A DNA stretch of 52,922 bases from Parasulfuritortus cantonensis (GCF_004337445.1 NZ_SJZB01000026.1:1-52922), one strand, 5' to 3'; counted from the first letter of the stretch, positions 7,074 through 15,354 are shown. Program-made: numbers and translations. Notes: generated by a model not told the origin, from the sequence alone.

Positions 7074-9504
7074 CCACCCGGTTGCGGCCCCGTTCCTTGG
7101 CCAGATAGAGGGCCTGGTCGGCCCGGATGAGGACGCAGTCTGGGGTGTTGTCCGCCGCGGACATGAGCGAGATGCCGATGCTGACCGTCACCGGGACGAT
7201 CTGGCCGCCGTGCTGCAGGGGCGTCGTCTCGATGGCCTGGCGCAGCCGCTCGGCCATGGTGCGGGCACCGGCGAGGTCGGTCCCCGGCAGGAGCACGGAA
7301 AATTCCTCGCCGCCGATGCGGCCGACCACGTCGATGTTGCGGCGACCTTCGCGCAACAGGCCGGCGATGTGGCGCAGCAGGAGATCGCCGACCGAATGGC
7401 CGTAGCTGTCGTTCACCCGCTTGAAGTGGTCGACATCGAGCATCAGCACCGATGTGGTCGTGGTGACGTTGCGTCGCAGCAGGGTCAGCTGTTCGCTCAG
7501 GCAGGCCATGTAGTGGCGCCGGTTGGCGAGGTTGGTCAGGTAGTCGGTGGTGGCGAGTTCGCGCAGCTCGGCCTCCATGCGCTTGAGCTCGGTGACGTCG
7601 CGTGCCGCGGCGAATACCCCTTCCACCTTGCCGCGCTGGTTGCGGTAGACCGAGGCGTTGTACAGCACCTCGGTGATCCCGCCGTCGACGTGCCGGATGG
7701 CCAGCGGATAGTCGGTCACACTGCCCTGCGAGAATACCCGCTGATAGCCGACCCGCGCCCGCTCCGGCTCGGTGAAGTAGTCGCAGAAGTCGCTGCCGAT
7801 CAGTTCCGCCCGGCCGCGTCCGGTGACCGTCTCGGTAGCCTGGTTGACGTCGGTGATGCGGCCGCGCGAGTCGATGGTCACCAGGGGATCCAGGCTGGCC
7901 TCGATCAGGCTGCGCACGTACATCGACGCCCGGCGCAGGGTTTCCTCCTGGCTCTTGGCCTCCGTGATGTCGCTCTTGACCGCCACGTAGTGGCTGACCC
8001 GGCCGTCCGGCCGGCGTATCGGCCCGATGATCGCCCGCTCGACATAGTCGCTGCCGTCCTTGCGCCGGTTGCAGAACTCCCCGCTCCATACCTCGCCGCG
8101 GCCCAGGCTGCCCCAGAGGTCGATGAAGGTCTGGCGCGGCGTCCGGCCGGAATGCAGGATGCGCGGGTTGCGGCCGATGACCTCGCCGCGGCTGTAGCCG
8201 GTCACCGTGACGAACGCCTCGTTGACGTACTCGATGTCGCCCGCGAGGCTGGTGATGACGATGCTTTCCGGGCTCTGTTCCACCGCCGTGGCCAACTGGC
8301 GCAACTGGGTCCCGGCCTGCTCGCGCTCGGTGACGTCGATGCCCATGCAGGCGACCAGCGTACCGCTGTCGTCGCCGGGAATCGGAAAGGCGGTGGACTC
8401 GATCCAGCGTTGCCGGCCATGGCGATCCCGGGCCAGGCATTGCATCGGCCCGATCGCCTTGCCGGTCCGGGCCACCTCGCGCAACACCTCGGTAAAGCGG
8501 GCCGCCTCCTCCGCGGACAGGATCAACTGGTCCAGGGTCTTGTTCAGGACCTCGGCGGCCGCCCAGCCATAGGTGAGTTCGGAGGCGTGATTCCAATACT
8601 GGATCCGGCCGCCAGCGTCGAACCACTGCACGGCGACGGTCGGGGTGAGCTCCAGGGTGGCCTTCAGACGCGCCTCGGCCCGCCTGAGCTTGTCTTCCGC
8701 CAACTGCCGCGCCGCCACTTCCGCCTGGATGTCGGTACGTACGCGTTCCAGCAACCTGGACTGGCTGATGACGCCGGACACGGCGCCGCGGTCGTCGACC
8801 ACCGGCAGGTAGCCGAGCCGGTTGACCGCAAGCTGGTCGATGACGGCCGCGACCTCGGCGCCCGGTGCGATCGGGGTCATGTCGCCCCGCATGGCATCGG
8901 CCAGCGTCAGGGTGCCCTCCCGTTCCTGGCGCGCCAACGCCAGGGGCGCCTGGTGATCGGTGAACAGCCCGACCGGCCGGCCGGCCTCGGCGGCGACGAC
9001 GCAGCCGCGCTTCTCGCGGACCATGCGGTCGACGGCGTCCTTGATCGGTGTCGTCGGCGCCAGGGTCGGCACATCCGGCTCGACCAGGCCGTCGAGTCGG
9101 GTGACACCCTTGCGCAGCTCCGTGGCCAGCGGGGCGATGAAGTCGCATTCCGCCGCCACGCCGGCGACGCCGGCCGCCTCGTCCGTGACGATCAGATGGC
9201 GCAGACGGCTCAGGCAGAGCTGGACGTAGCCGGACTTGAGGCCGAGGCTGGCCGGAACGGTGATGGCCGGCGTGCTCATGCTGTCGCCGACCGGCCTGGA
9301 CCGATCGGCGCCGTGGCGCAGGATACGGATGAGATCGCGTTCGGTGAACATCCCGACCGGGCGCTCGCCGCGCAGTACCACGACATGGGCGGCCTGCCGG
9401 TCCTTCAGGGTATCGATCATGCCCGCCAGGCTGGAATCGGCTTGCACGGAAATCACGTGACGGTCCATCACGTCCGACAAATGCAGCGCGTCTTGCGAAT
9501 TCAT
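7045..9504 (-). CDS. Diguanylate cyclase with four CBS and three PAS domains
   Basis: An 819-residue putative cyclic-di-GMP synthase. In order it has four CBS-type modules (about residues 8-57, 73-120, 137-185 and 203-250, e.g. VMDRHVISVQADSS and GMFTERDLIRIL), three PAS/PAC modules (about 285-650, with YWNHASELTYGW, YVNEAFVTVTGYS and DVNQATETVTG) and a C-terminal GGDEF domain (about 650-810). The active-site motif reads GGEEF and is preceded by an RNID inhibitory I-site, so it should be active and product-inhibited. No EAL domain and no membrane segment are seen, so it is probably cytoplasmic. CBS pairs usually bind adenine nucleotides, which suggests coupling to energy state. The start at 9504 (MNSQDALHL) was chosen over an upstream in-frame ATG (9561) because homology begins there. 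Confidence 0.88.
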   Translation of the reverse strand: MNSQDALHLSDVMDRHVISVQADSSLAGMIDTLKDRQAAHVVVLRGERPVGMFTERDLIRILRHGADRSRPVGDSMSTPAITVPASLGLKSGYVQLCLSRLRHLIVTDEAAGVAGVAAECDFIAPLATELRKGVTRLDGLVEPDVPTLAPTTPIKDAVDRMVREKRGCVVAAEAGRPVGLFTDHQAPLALARQEREGTLTLADAMRGDMTPIAPGAEVAAVIDQLAVNRLGYLPVVDDRGAVSGVISQSRLLERVRTDIQAEVAARQLAEDKLRRAEARLKATLELTPTVAVQWFDAGGRIQYWNHASELTYGWAAAEVLNKTLDQLILSAEEAARFTEVLREVARTGKAIGPMQCLARDRHGRQRWIESTAFPIPGDDSGTLVACMGIDVTEREQAGTQLRQLATAVEQSPESIVITSLAGDIEYVNEAFVTVTGYSRGEVIGRNPRILHSGRTPRQTFIDLWGSLGRGEVWSGEFCNRRKDGSDYVERAIIGPIRRPDGRVSHYVAVKSDITEAKSQEETLRRASMYVRSLIEASLDPLVTIDSRGRITDVNQATETVTGRGRAELIGSDFCDYFTEPERARVGYQRVFSQGSVTDYPLAIRHVDGGITEVLYNASVYRNQRGKVEGVFAAARDVTELKRMEAELRELATTDYLTNLANRRHYMACLSEQLTLLRRNVTTTTSVLMLDVDHFKRVNDSYGHSVGDLLLRHIAGLLREGRRNIDVVGRIGGEEFSVLLPGTDLAGARTMAERLRQAIETTPLQHGGQIVPVTVSIGISLMSAADNTPDCVLIRADQALYLAKERGRNRVVTAPPAGAA

Positions 9505-9681
9505 AACCAACAGCCCCGGTCCCCTTGCTCGGGAGCAGTCCGGGCGGACACTTCCAGGCAAATATTGCTAGGTACTTCTACTTGTTCGCTTATGTTCTCA
9601 CGATAGCCCAGGGCAAGCCCGCCGGTGACCCCGAATCGCCGCTCGCCGCGTACACAAACGTACCAAATGCGCCATAATCAA

Positions 9682-9698
9682 ATGCAACCAACTTGCAC
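9682..9698. promoter_or_regulatory. Zur-like palindrome upstream of the Fur-family gene
   Basis: The sequence ATGCAAC-CAA-CTTGCAC is an imperfect inverted repeat (5 of 7 positions per arm) that ends 9 bases before the ATG of the Fur-family gene. A near-identical, better copy precedes the ZIP gene at 10158. Two copies in front of a metalloregulator and a metal carrier suggest that it is the regulator's own operator (autoregulation). That role is inferred from position and symmetry. Confidence 0.6.
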
Positions 9699-9707
9699 AT
9701 TCGAGAA

Positions 9708-10121
9708 ATGGCTAGCCAGGCTGAACTGCTTATCCGCCCGCATGGGCGAGCCACCCCGGCGCGGCGGCGCGTCCTCGAGGTACTGCTCGGGGCCGCCCAT
9801 GCCATGAGCCACGCTGAGATCGAAGCCGAACTGGAGACCGATGTCTGTCCGGACCGCGTCACCCTCTACCGGGTGCTCGACTGGCTGGTCTCGAAACGCC
9901 TAGCCCACAAGATCGCCGGCGACGACCGGGCCTGGCGCTTCAATGCCGTCGCCGCAGACGGTCACGGCCATGCCCATTTCCATTGCACCCGGTGCGGGCA
10001 GGTCTATTGCCTGAGCGAGCTGCAGCCCGCCTTCGCCTTCAGCCTGCCGCCGGGTTATCGTTTCGACAGCGCCGAGCTGACCATCCAGGGGCTCTGTCCG
10101 CGCTGTTCCGAGGCGGCATGA
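9708..10121 (+). CDS. zur: Fur-family transcriptional regulator, probably Zur
   Basis: A 137-residue Fur superfamily repressor. The winged-helix part (about residues 12-80) includes RVTLYRVLDWLVSKRL, the recognition-helix region, followed by the dimerisation domain with HGHAHFHCTRCGQVYC and a final LCPRC, giving the two CxxC pairs that hold structural zinc. Assignment as Zur rather than Fur rests on context: a ZIP carrier, a ZnuA-like binding protein and a ZnuB-like permease follow, and a shared palindrome precedes both this gene and the ZIP gene. The ATG at 9708 was preferred over an in-frame TTG at 9693 because the TTG lies inside the palindrome. A role as a manganese or general Fur homologue cannot be excluded. 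Confidence 0.82.
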   Translation: MASQAELLIRPHGRATPARRRVLEVLLGAAHAMSHAEIEAELETDVCPDRVTLYRVLDWLVSKRLAHKIAGDDRAWRFNAVAADGHGHAHFHCTRCGQVYCLSELQPAFAFSLPPGYRFDSAELTIQGLCPRCSEAA

Positions 10122-10157
10122 GCAAGCGCGTTGCGTCCGGTCCGGGCTTTGCCTAAT

Positions 10158-10174
10158 ATGCAACCCAGTTGCAT
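10158..10174. promoter_or_regulatory. Zur-like palindrome upstream of the ZIP gene
   Basis: A perfect 7-bp inverted repeat with a 3-base centre, ATGCAAC-CCA-GTTGCAT, ends 15 bases before the ZIP start codon and overlaps a possible -10 element (TAATAT at 10154-10159). It shares the ATGCAAC left arm with the site at 9682. This is a good candidate operator for the Fur-family regulator encoded just upstream, which would repress the whole co-directional metal cluster. Confidence 0.65.
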
Positions 10175-10189
10175 TACACCGAATCCTAG

Positions 10190-10933
10190 ATGACCCTGAT
10201 CAACATCCTGCTCGCCACCCTGGCCGGGGGCGTGCTGTCGGTACTCGCGGCGGCGACGCTGTCCCTGACGCTGCTCAAGGACATCGCCCACAAGCTGGTC
10301 GGCTTCTCGGTCGGCATCCTGCTCGCCATCGCCTTCCTGGACCTCCTGCCGGAGGCCGCCGAGGCACTCGAGCCGCACCAGCTCGGCACCATGGTGCTGG
10401 CCGGCATCCTGGTCTTCTTCGCCCTGGAGAAGACCGCCCTGTGGCGCCATGACCACCATGAGGACAGCGACCACGTCTGCCATTCCAACCATGCCGCCGG
10501 CCCGCTGATCGTGCTCGGCGACGGCCTGCACAATTTCGTCGACGGCGTCCTCCTCGCCGCCGCCTTCCTGCAGGACCCGGCCCTGGGCTGGGCCACGACG
10601 ATCGCGGTGATCTCCCATGAGGTGCCGCAGGAGGTCGGCGACTTCATGGTCCTGCTCGGCGCCGGCTACAGCCGCGCCAAGGCGCTCTGGCTCAACGTGC
10701 TGTCGAGCCTGACCTCGGTCCTCGGCGGCATCCTCGGCTGGCTGACCCTGAGCGGCACCACCGGCGCGATCCCGTACATCCTGGCCCTCGCCGCGGCGAG
10801 CTTCATCTACATCGCCGTCGCCGACCTGGTACCGGAGCTGCACAAGCACCGCAAGCCGTCCGACTTCGTCATCCAGTTCAGCCTGATGGCCGCCGGCATC
10901 GGCGTCGTGCTGTTGAACTCCCACGGCCACTGA
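10190..10933 (+). CDS. ZIP family divalent metal transporter
   Basis: A 247-residue inner-membrane carrier of the ZIP (SLC39-like) family that should import zinc or another divalent cation. Seven to eight hydrophobic segments are visible. The binuclear metal centre is clear: GDGLHNFVDG in helix 4 and HEVPQEVGDF in helix 5. The loop between helices 3 and 4 is His/Asp-rich (HDHHEDSDHVCHSNH), as expected for metal capture. The protein ends in a short His tail (SHGH). The gene is first in a co-directional run of five and has the better copy of the Zur-like palindrome in front of it. Confidence 0.9.
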   Translation: MTLINILLATLAGGVLSVLAAATLSLTLLKDIAHKLVGFSVGILLAIAFLDLLPEAAEALEPHQLGTMVLAGILVFFALEKTALWRHDHHEDSDHVCHSNHAAGPLIVLGDGLHNFVDGVLLAAAFLQDPALGWATTIAVISHEVPQEVGDFMVLLGAGYSRAKALWLNVLSSLTSVLGGILGWLTLSGTTGAIPYILALAAASFIYIAVADLVPELHKHRKPSDFVIQFSLMAAGIGVVLLNSHGH

Positions 10934-10970
10934 CGATCAACCGGACTCCGTCCCAGGCAACCGCCGCGCC

Positions 10971-11330
10971 ATGACCGCCTACCGCCCGAGCCCGCTGTCC
11001 CGCCGCGCCACGCGCGCGCGGCCGGCCCTTGCCGTGCTGCGTCACCTGGCCTTGGCCCTGTTCTTGGTGCTCGGCCAGGTCGGCATCGTCGCCCATGCGG
11101 TCGGCCATCTCGCCGAACACCACGGCGACCATGGGCCGGGCGGCGAACCGCCCTGTGCGCAATGTCTGGCCTATGCCCACATGGGGGCCGCCCTGCCCTC
11201 GGCCAGCCCACCGCCACCGGCCGTCGTGCCCGAGGCCCGTCCCGACCCCGTGCTGCCGCGCCTGGCCGGTTCCCGCTGGCAACCCGTCTACCTCAGCCGC
11301 GCCCCGCCGACTCCCGCCCGATCCGTCTGA
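10971..11330 (+). CDS. Small membrane-anchored CxxC/His protein, DUF2946-like
   Basis: A 119-residue protein with an Arg-rich N-terminus, one hydrophobic segment (about residues 22-43, LRHLALALFLVLGQVGIVAH) and then a His-rich stretch (HAVGHLAEHHGDH) followed by CAQC. This layout matches the DUF2946 family of small exported proteins often found in copper or zinc clusters. The His run and CxxC pair suggest metal binding in the periplasm, perhaps passing metal between the porin and the binding protein encoded next; that is inference. The C-terminal third is Pro-rich and low-complexity. Confidence 0.65.
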   Translation: MTAYRPSPLSRRATRARPALAVLRHLALALFLVLGQVGIVAHAVGHLAEHHGDHGPGGEPPCAQCLAYAHMGAALPSASPPPPAVVPEARPDPVLPRLAGSRWQPVYLSRAPPTPARSV

Positions 11331-11415
11331 TCCGCCCGGCGGCACACCCTGCCGCCCGCCGTCGCCGCACCCGGCCGCGACGGCCCAGCCATCATCGGGA
11401 TGAGGAGTCACCCAC

Positions 11416-12801
11416 ATGCAACGCACCTTGCTCGCGGCCGCCGCCGTGGCCGCCCTGTCCGCGTCCGTGCCGGCCCATGCCGCCGACGATCCGGAGATCG
11501 CCCGCCTGCGGGCGGAATTCCAGGCCCAACTGGATGCCCTGCGCAACAACTACGAGGACCGCCTGAAGGCCTTGGAGGACAAGCTCGCCGCCACCTCCGG
11601 CAAGGCCGACTCGGCCATGGCGGCGGCCGAACAGGCGGGCCAGGCCGGCCAGGCCAGCGGCGGCCAGGCCGCCTTCAATCCGGAGATTTCCCTGATCCTG
11701 CAGGGCAAGTACGCCGCCCGCCAGGACGGCGACCGCCGCCCCACCGGCTTTCTCCAGGATGCCGACATCGAGCCGGCCGAGCGCGGCTTCAGCCTGGGCG
11801 AATCGGAACTGATCATGAGCGCCGACATCGACCCGTATTTCCGCGGCCTGGCCAACTTCGTGGTCGGCGACGGCGAGGTGGACGTCGAGGAGGCCTGGTT
11901 CCAGACCCTCGGCCTGGGCCACGGCCTGACCCTGAAGGGCGGCCGCTTCATCTCCGGCATCGGCTACCAGAACGAGCAGCACCCGCACGCCTGGGACTTC
12001 GCCGACAACAACCTGATGTACCAGGTCCTGTTCGGCGAGCACTACGTCCAGGATGGCCTGCAGCTTAAGTGGCTGGCGCCCACGGACACCTTCCTGGAAC
12101 TCGGCATGGAGGCGGGCCGCGGCGCCAGTTTCCCGGGTTCCGGCGACGGCGGCGACCGGAATGGCGCCGGCGCCTGGGCGCTCTACGGGCACGTCGGCGG
12201 TGACGTCGGCGATTCCTCGTCCTGGCGCGCCGGCCTGTCCTGGCTGGGGGCCCGGCCGAAGAACCGCGACAGCGTGCTCCTGGACGCCAACGCGGTCGAC
12301 GCGGAAACCGCCTTCAGCGGCACGTCGCGCACCTGGATCGCCGACTTCGTCTGGAAATGGGCGCCGGACGGCAACCCGCACGAACGCAACTTCAAGCTCC
12401 AGGCCGAGTATTTCCGGCGCACCGAGACGGGCCAGCTGGCCTGCGCCGACAACCTGGCCGATGGCGGGGCCTGCGACGGCAGCACGGGCGCCTATCGTGG
12501 CCGCCAGTCCGGCTGGTACGCCCAGGGCATCTACCAATTCATGCCGAGCTGGCGCGTCGGCCTGCGCTACGACCGCCTGAGCAACGACAGCCTGGACTAC
12601 GGCGCCAATGCCGGGATGCTCCCGGAGCCCGGCTACAGCCCGTACAAGTGGAGCCTGATGGCGGACTACATGCCGAGCGAGTTCTCCCTGCTGCGTCTGC
12701 AGTTCGCCCGCAACCATGCCGCCGAGGACGACCCGGACAACCGCGAAATCACCCTGCAGTACGTCTACAGCCTGGGGCCGCACGGCGCCCACAAATTCTG
12801 A
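11416..12801 (+). CDS. Outer-membrane porin of the zinc cluster
   Basis: The 461-residue protein has a signal peptide (MQRTLLAAAAVAALSASVPAHA), a short coiled-coil region (about residues 25-65) typical of trimeric porins, and a long beta-rich domain with alternating aromatic and polar residues ending in HKF, a C-terminal aromatic expected for insertion by the BAM complex. No TonB box or plug domain was seen, so it is a diffusion porin rather than a TonB-dependent receptor. It lies between the small CxxC protein and the ZnuA-like gene with 25 bases to the latter, so entry of zinc or a zinc complex into the periplasm is a reasonable inference from context. Strong start with GATGAGGAGTCACCCAC before ATG. 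Confidence 0.8.
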   Translation: MQRTLLAAAAVAALSASVPAHAADDPEIARLRAEFQAQLDALRNNYEDRLKALEDKLAATSGKADSAMAAAEQAGQAGQASGGQAAFNPEISLILQGKYAARQDGDRRPTGFLQDADIEPAERGFSLGESELIMSADIDPYFRGLANFVVGDGEVDVEEAWFQTLGLGHGLTLKGGRFISGIGYQNEQHPHAWDFADNNLMYQVLFGEHYVQDGLQLKWLAPTDTFLELGMEAGRGASFPGSGDGGDRNGAGAWALYGHVGGDVGDSSSWRAGLSWLGARPKNRDSVLLDANAVDAETAFSGTSRTWIADFVWKWAPDGNPHERNFKLQAEYFRRTETGQLACADNLADGGACDGSTGAYRGRQSGWYAQGIYQFMPSWRVGLRYDRLSNDSLDYGANAGMLPEPGYSPYKWSLMADYMPSEFSLLRLQFARNHAAEDDPDNREITLQYVYSLGPHGAHKF

Positions 12802-12825
12802 TCCGCCAAATCCGAGGAGCCCGAA

Positions 12826-13722
12826 ATGTTGCAACGCATCCTACTGCTGGCCTGCCTGCTGTGCGGCCAGACTGCCCATGCTGCGCTGAACGTCCTGGCA
12901 TGCGAGCCGGAATGGGCCGCCCTGACCAGCGAACTGGCTGGCGACCACGCCAACGTCAGCAGCGCCACCACGGCCCGCCAGGACCCCCACCACATCCAGG
13001 CACGGCCGTCGCTGATCGCCAAGGCGCGCAATGCCGACCTGCTGGTCTGCACCGGCGCCGACCTGGAGATCGGCTGGCTGCCCCTGCTGCAACGGGAAGC
13101 CGGCAACCCGCGTATCCAGACTGGCCAGCCGGGCCTGTTCGAGGCGGCCCGCTACGTCGCGCTGCTGGAGAAGCCGACCAGCCTGAGCCGGGCCCAGGGC
13201 GACGTGCATGCCGACGGCAACCCGCATATCCAGACCGACCCGCGCAACCTGCTCAAGGTGGCCGACGCCCTCGCCGCGCGCCTGGCCGAGTTGGACCCCG
13301 GGCAGGCCGCCTATTACGCCGGCCGCAACCGCAGCTTCCAGACCCGGATGAATAAGGCGATCGCCGGCTGGGAGAAGGCCGCCGCCGGCCTACGCGGGCT
13401 GCCGGTGGTCGTGCACCACAAGAGCTGGAGCTACCTGGCCGCCTGGCTGGGCCTGAACGTGGTCGCCGACCTGGAACCCAAGCCGGGCATCGATCCGTCG
13501 GCCGCCTACCTCGCCCAGGTGCTCGAGCGCCTCAAGACGACGCCGGCCCGGATGATCCTGCGCACCGCCTACCAGTCCGACAAGCCGTCGGCGTGGCTCG
13601 CCGAACGGGCCGGCATCCCGGCCATCGAGCTGCCCTTCACCGTGGGTGGCTCGGCCGGGGCGACCGACCTGTTCAGCCTGTTCGACGACACCATCGCCAA
13701 GCTCGTGGCGGCCGCGCGATGA
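12826..13722 (+). CDS. Periplasmic metal-binding protein, ZnuA-like
   Basis: A 298-residue cluster A-I solute-binding protein with a signal peptide (cleavage after residue 20, AHA). Metal ligands can be proposed as His in DPHHIQ (about residue 46), His in DGNPHIQT (about 130), His in VVHHKSWSY (about 196) and an acidic residue late in the chain, the pattern of zinc and manganese binders. The His-rich loop of E. coli ZnuA is absent, so it resembles the shorter AztC or AdcA-type proteins. Its stop overlaps the permease start (ATGA), so the two are translationally coupled. Manganese specificity cannot be ruled out from sequence alone. Confidence 0.85.
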   Translation: MLQRILLLACLLCGQTAHAALNVLACEPEWAALTSELAGDHANVSSATTARQDPHHIQARPSLIAKARNADLLVCTGADLEIGWLPLLQREAGNPRIQTGQPGLFEAARYVALLEKPTSLSRAQGDVHADGNPHIQTDPRNLLKVADALAARLAELDPGQAAYYAGRNRSFQTRMNKAIAGWEKAAAGLRGLPVVVHHKSWSYLAAWLGLNVVADLEPKPGIDPSAAYLAQVLERLKTTPARMILRTAYQSDKPSAWLAERAGIPAIELPFTVGGSAGATDLFSLFDDTIAKLVAAAR

Positions 13723-14477
13723 ACTCCGCCGGACTCGACCCCGTCGTCCTGCTACCCGCGCTCGCCGCCGGCCTCCTGGTCCTGGCCAGCCACGTGCCGC
13801 TGGGCATGGCGGTGCTCGAGCGCGGCATCGTCTTCCTCGACCTGGCCATCGCCCAATTCGCCGGCCTCGGCGTCGTGCTGGTCAACGCCTACCTGGACGG
13901 CGCCCCGGCGACCTGGCAGATCCAGGCCGGGGCGGTGGCCGCCGCCGCCCTCGGCGCCCTTTTCCTGCGCACCATGGAAAAACGCCTGCCGCATCGCCAG
14001 GAGGCCGTCATCGGCGTTGCCTTCGTGGTCGCGGCCTGTGCCGCCCTGGTCCTGATGAGCCACGACCCGCACGGCGCCGAACACCTGCAGGACATGCTGG
14101 TCGGCCAGATACTCTGGAGCACCTGGTCGGGCCTGGTACCGCTCGCCCTGGTCACCGCCCTGGTCCTGGCAGCCTGGTTCGGGCTCCGCCTCGGCCGCAC
14201 GGCGCTCGGCTTCTACCTCCTGTTCGCGCTCACCGTCACCGCGTCCGTGCAGGTGGTCGGCATCTACCTGGTGTTTGCCAGCCTGATCGTCCCGGCCCTG
14301 GCGGCCGGACGTCGGCTCTGGCTGGGCTACCTGCTCGGCGCCGTCGGCTATGCCGGCGGCCTCGCCGCCTCCGGTCTGTTCGACCTGCCCTCCGGAGCGG
14401 CCGTCGTCCTGGCCCTGGCCGCGACCAGCGGCGTGGTCGGACTGCTTCGCCAGCGCCGCCCGGACGTGGTTAATTGA
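13719..14477 (+). CDS. Metal ABC transporter permease, ZnuB-like
   Basis: A 252-residue integral membrane protein of the ABC-3 family with about eight hydrophobic segments, including the conserved LDLAIAQFAGLGVVL and VVGIYLVFASLIVPALAA stretches that lie near the ATPase contact region in this family. It starts at the ATG overlapping the ZnuA-like stop codon. No gene for the ATP-binding subunit (ZnuC-like) is found in this cluster or anywhere in the window, so the ATPase must come from another locus or this is an atypical system. The gene ends only about 60 bases before bfd, whose promoter lies over its 3' end. Confidence 0.85.
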   Translation: MNSAGLDPVVLLPALAAGLLVLASHVPLGMAVLERGIVFLDLAIAQFAGLGVVLVNAYLDGAPATWQIQAGAVAAAALGALFLRTMEKRLPHRQEAVIGVAFVVAACAALVLMSHDPHGAEHLQDMLVGQILWSTWSGLVPLALVTALVLAAWFGLRLGRTALGFYLLFALTVTASVQVVGIYLVFASLIVPALAAGRRLWLGYLLGAVGYAGGLAASGLFDLPSGAAVVLALAATSGVVGLLRQRRPDVVN

Positions 14478-14501
14478 CAACCATTCTCATTTGAATAGAA
14501 T
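14474..14501 (+). promoter_or_regulatory. bfd promoter with overlapping Fur-like box
   Basis: A -35 TTGACA (14474-14479) and a -10 TAGAAT (14496-14501) are 16 bases apart. The spacer contains AACCATTCTCATTTGAA, which resembles the Fur consensus of repeated GATAAT/ATTCTCATT hexamers. Fur binding here would block RNA polymerase, giving bfd expression when iron is scarce, the usual behaviour of this gene. Confidence 0.7.
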
Positions 14502-14532
14502 AACGGCAAGCCCATGCCTGCGGAGTCACACC

Positions 14533-14736
14533 ATGTATGTCTGCGTCTGCCACGCCGTTACCGAGCGACAGGTGCGCGATGCCATCGCCGACGGCGTGCA
14601 TTCCATGCACGGCCTGCGCAAACGTCTCGGCATCGCGGCGACCTGCGGCAAGTGCGCCCGCTGCGCGCACGGCATGCTGAAGGAGCAGCGCGCCTGCCCG
14701 AATGCGGGCGCCGACGGCAAATGCCGTGTTTTCTGA
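14533..14736 (+). CDS. bfd: Bacterioferritin-associated ferredoxin Bfd
   Basis: This small (67-residue) [2Fe-2S] protein reduces the core of bacterioferritin and so releases stored iron. The four cluster cysteines are seen as CVC near residues 4-6 and CGKC near residues 38-41, with an additional CARC-type pair following. The start ATG (14533) gives MYVCVCHAVTERQVRDAI, the classic family opening. Two further cysteines in the C-terminal tail (RACPNAGADGKCRVF) are not part of the standard motif. The gene lies between the zinc cluster and bfr, with its own Fur-like promoter. Confidence 0.94.
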   Translation: MYVCVCHAVTERQVRDAIADGVHSMHGLRKRLGIAATCGKCARCAHGMLKEQRACPNAGADGKCRVF

Positions 14737-14762
14737 CCCGATGCGCGCCGGCGGCCTATAAT
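14733..14762 (+). promoter_or_regulatory. Probable bfr promoter
   Basis: A perfect -10 hexamer TATAAT (14757-14762) is preceded at 18 bases by CTGACC (14733-14738), a 4/6 match to the -35 consensus. It lies about 110 bases before the bfr start and after the bfd stop, so bfr probably has its own promoter. No Fur-like box overlaps it. Confidence 0.5.
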
Positions 14763-14874
14763 CCCTCGCATCCGACAGTGCGGATTCGGCCGTTCCAATT
14801 AGCCAGTCAAACAAGCCAACGGCAGCCGATCTGAGCGACATCCGGTCGACCATCCCAAGACAGGAGAATCCAGC

Positions 14875-15354
14875 ATGAAAGGCGACAAGAAGGTTATCCA
14901 GTTGCTCAACAAGGCCCTGGCGGTCGAGCTGACCGCCATCAACCAGTACTTCCTGCACGCGCGCATGTACAAGAACTGGGGCCTGGCCGCCCTCGGCAAG
15001 CACGAGTACGAGGAATCGATCGAGGAGATGCACCACGCCGACAAGCTGATCGAGCGCATCCTGTTCCTCGAGGGCCTGCCCAACCTGCAGACGCTGAACA
15101 AGCTGATGATCGGCGAGAACGTGCCCGAATGCCTGGCTGGCGACCTCAAGCTGGAACTGGGCGGGCGTGAGCTGTACGTCGAGGTCATCGCCTACTGCGA
15201 ATCGGTCAAGGACTACGTCTCGCGCGACATCGTCACCGCCATCCAGACCGACACCGAGGAGCACATCGACTACCTGGAGACCCAGCTCGGCCTGATCGAG
15301 CAGGTCGGCCTGCCGAACTACCTGCAGACGGCCATGGGCGCCATCGCCGCCTGA
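14875..15354 (+). CDS. bfr: Bacterioferritin
   Basis: This 159-residue ferritin-like protein forms the 24-subunit haem-containing shell that oxidises ferrous iron and stores it as a mineral. The translation opens [19 protein letters not shown] and shows Glu18, Glu51, Met52 (haem ligand), His54, Glu94 and His130 in E. coli numbering. The position of the sixth ferroxidase ligand, Glu127, is Thr in the local segment DTEEHID, with Glu at 128 and 129; whether this alters the site is unknown. It follows bfd, its redox partner, and precedes dps. Strong ribosome binding site (AGGAGAATCCAGC before ATG). Confidence 0.95.
   Translation: MKGDKKVIQLLNKALAVELTAINQYFLHARMYKNWGLAALGKHEYEESIEEMHHADKLIERILFLEGLPNLQTLNKLMIGENVPECLAGDLKLELGGRELYVEVIAYCESVKDYVSRDIVTAIQTDTEEHIDYLETQLGLIEQVGLPNYLQTAMGAIAA

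Noticed and set aside
7210..9606. A 798-codon plus-strand open frame opposite the GGDEF gene
   Set aside because: It is a shadow of the CBS-PAS-GGDEF gene on the other strand, with no domain or ribosome binding site.
10190..14477. Missing znuC hidden in another frame
   Set aside because: No Walker A with an LSGGQ-type signature was found in any frame of the zinc cluster.
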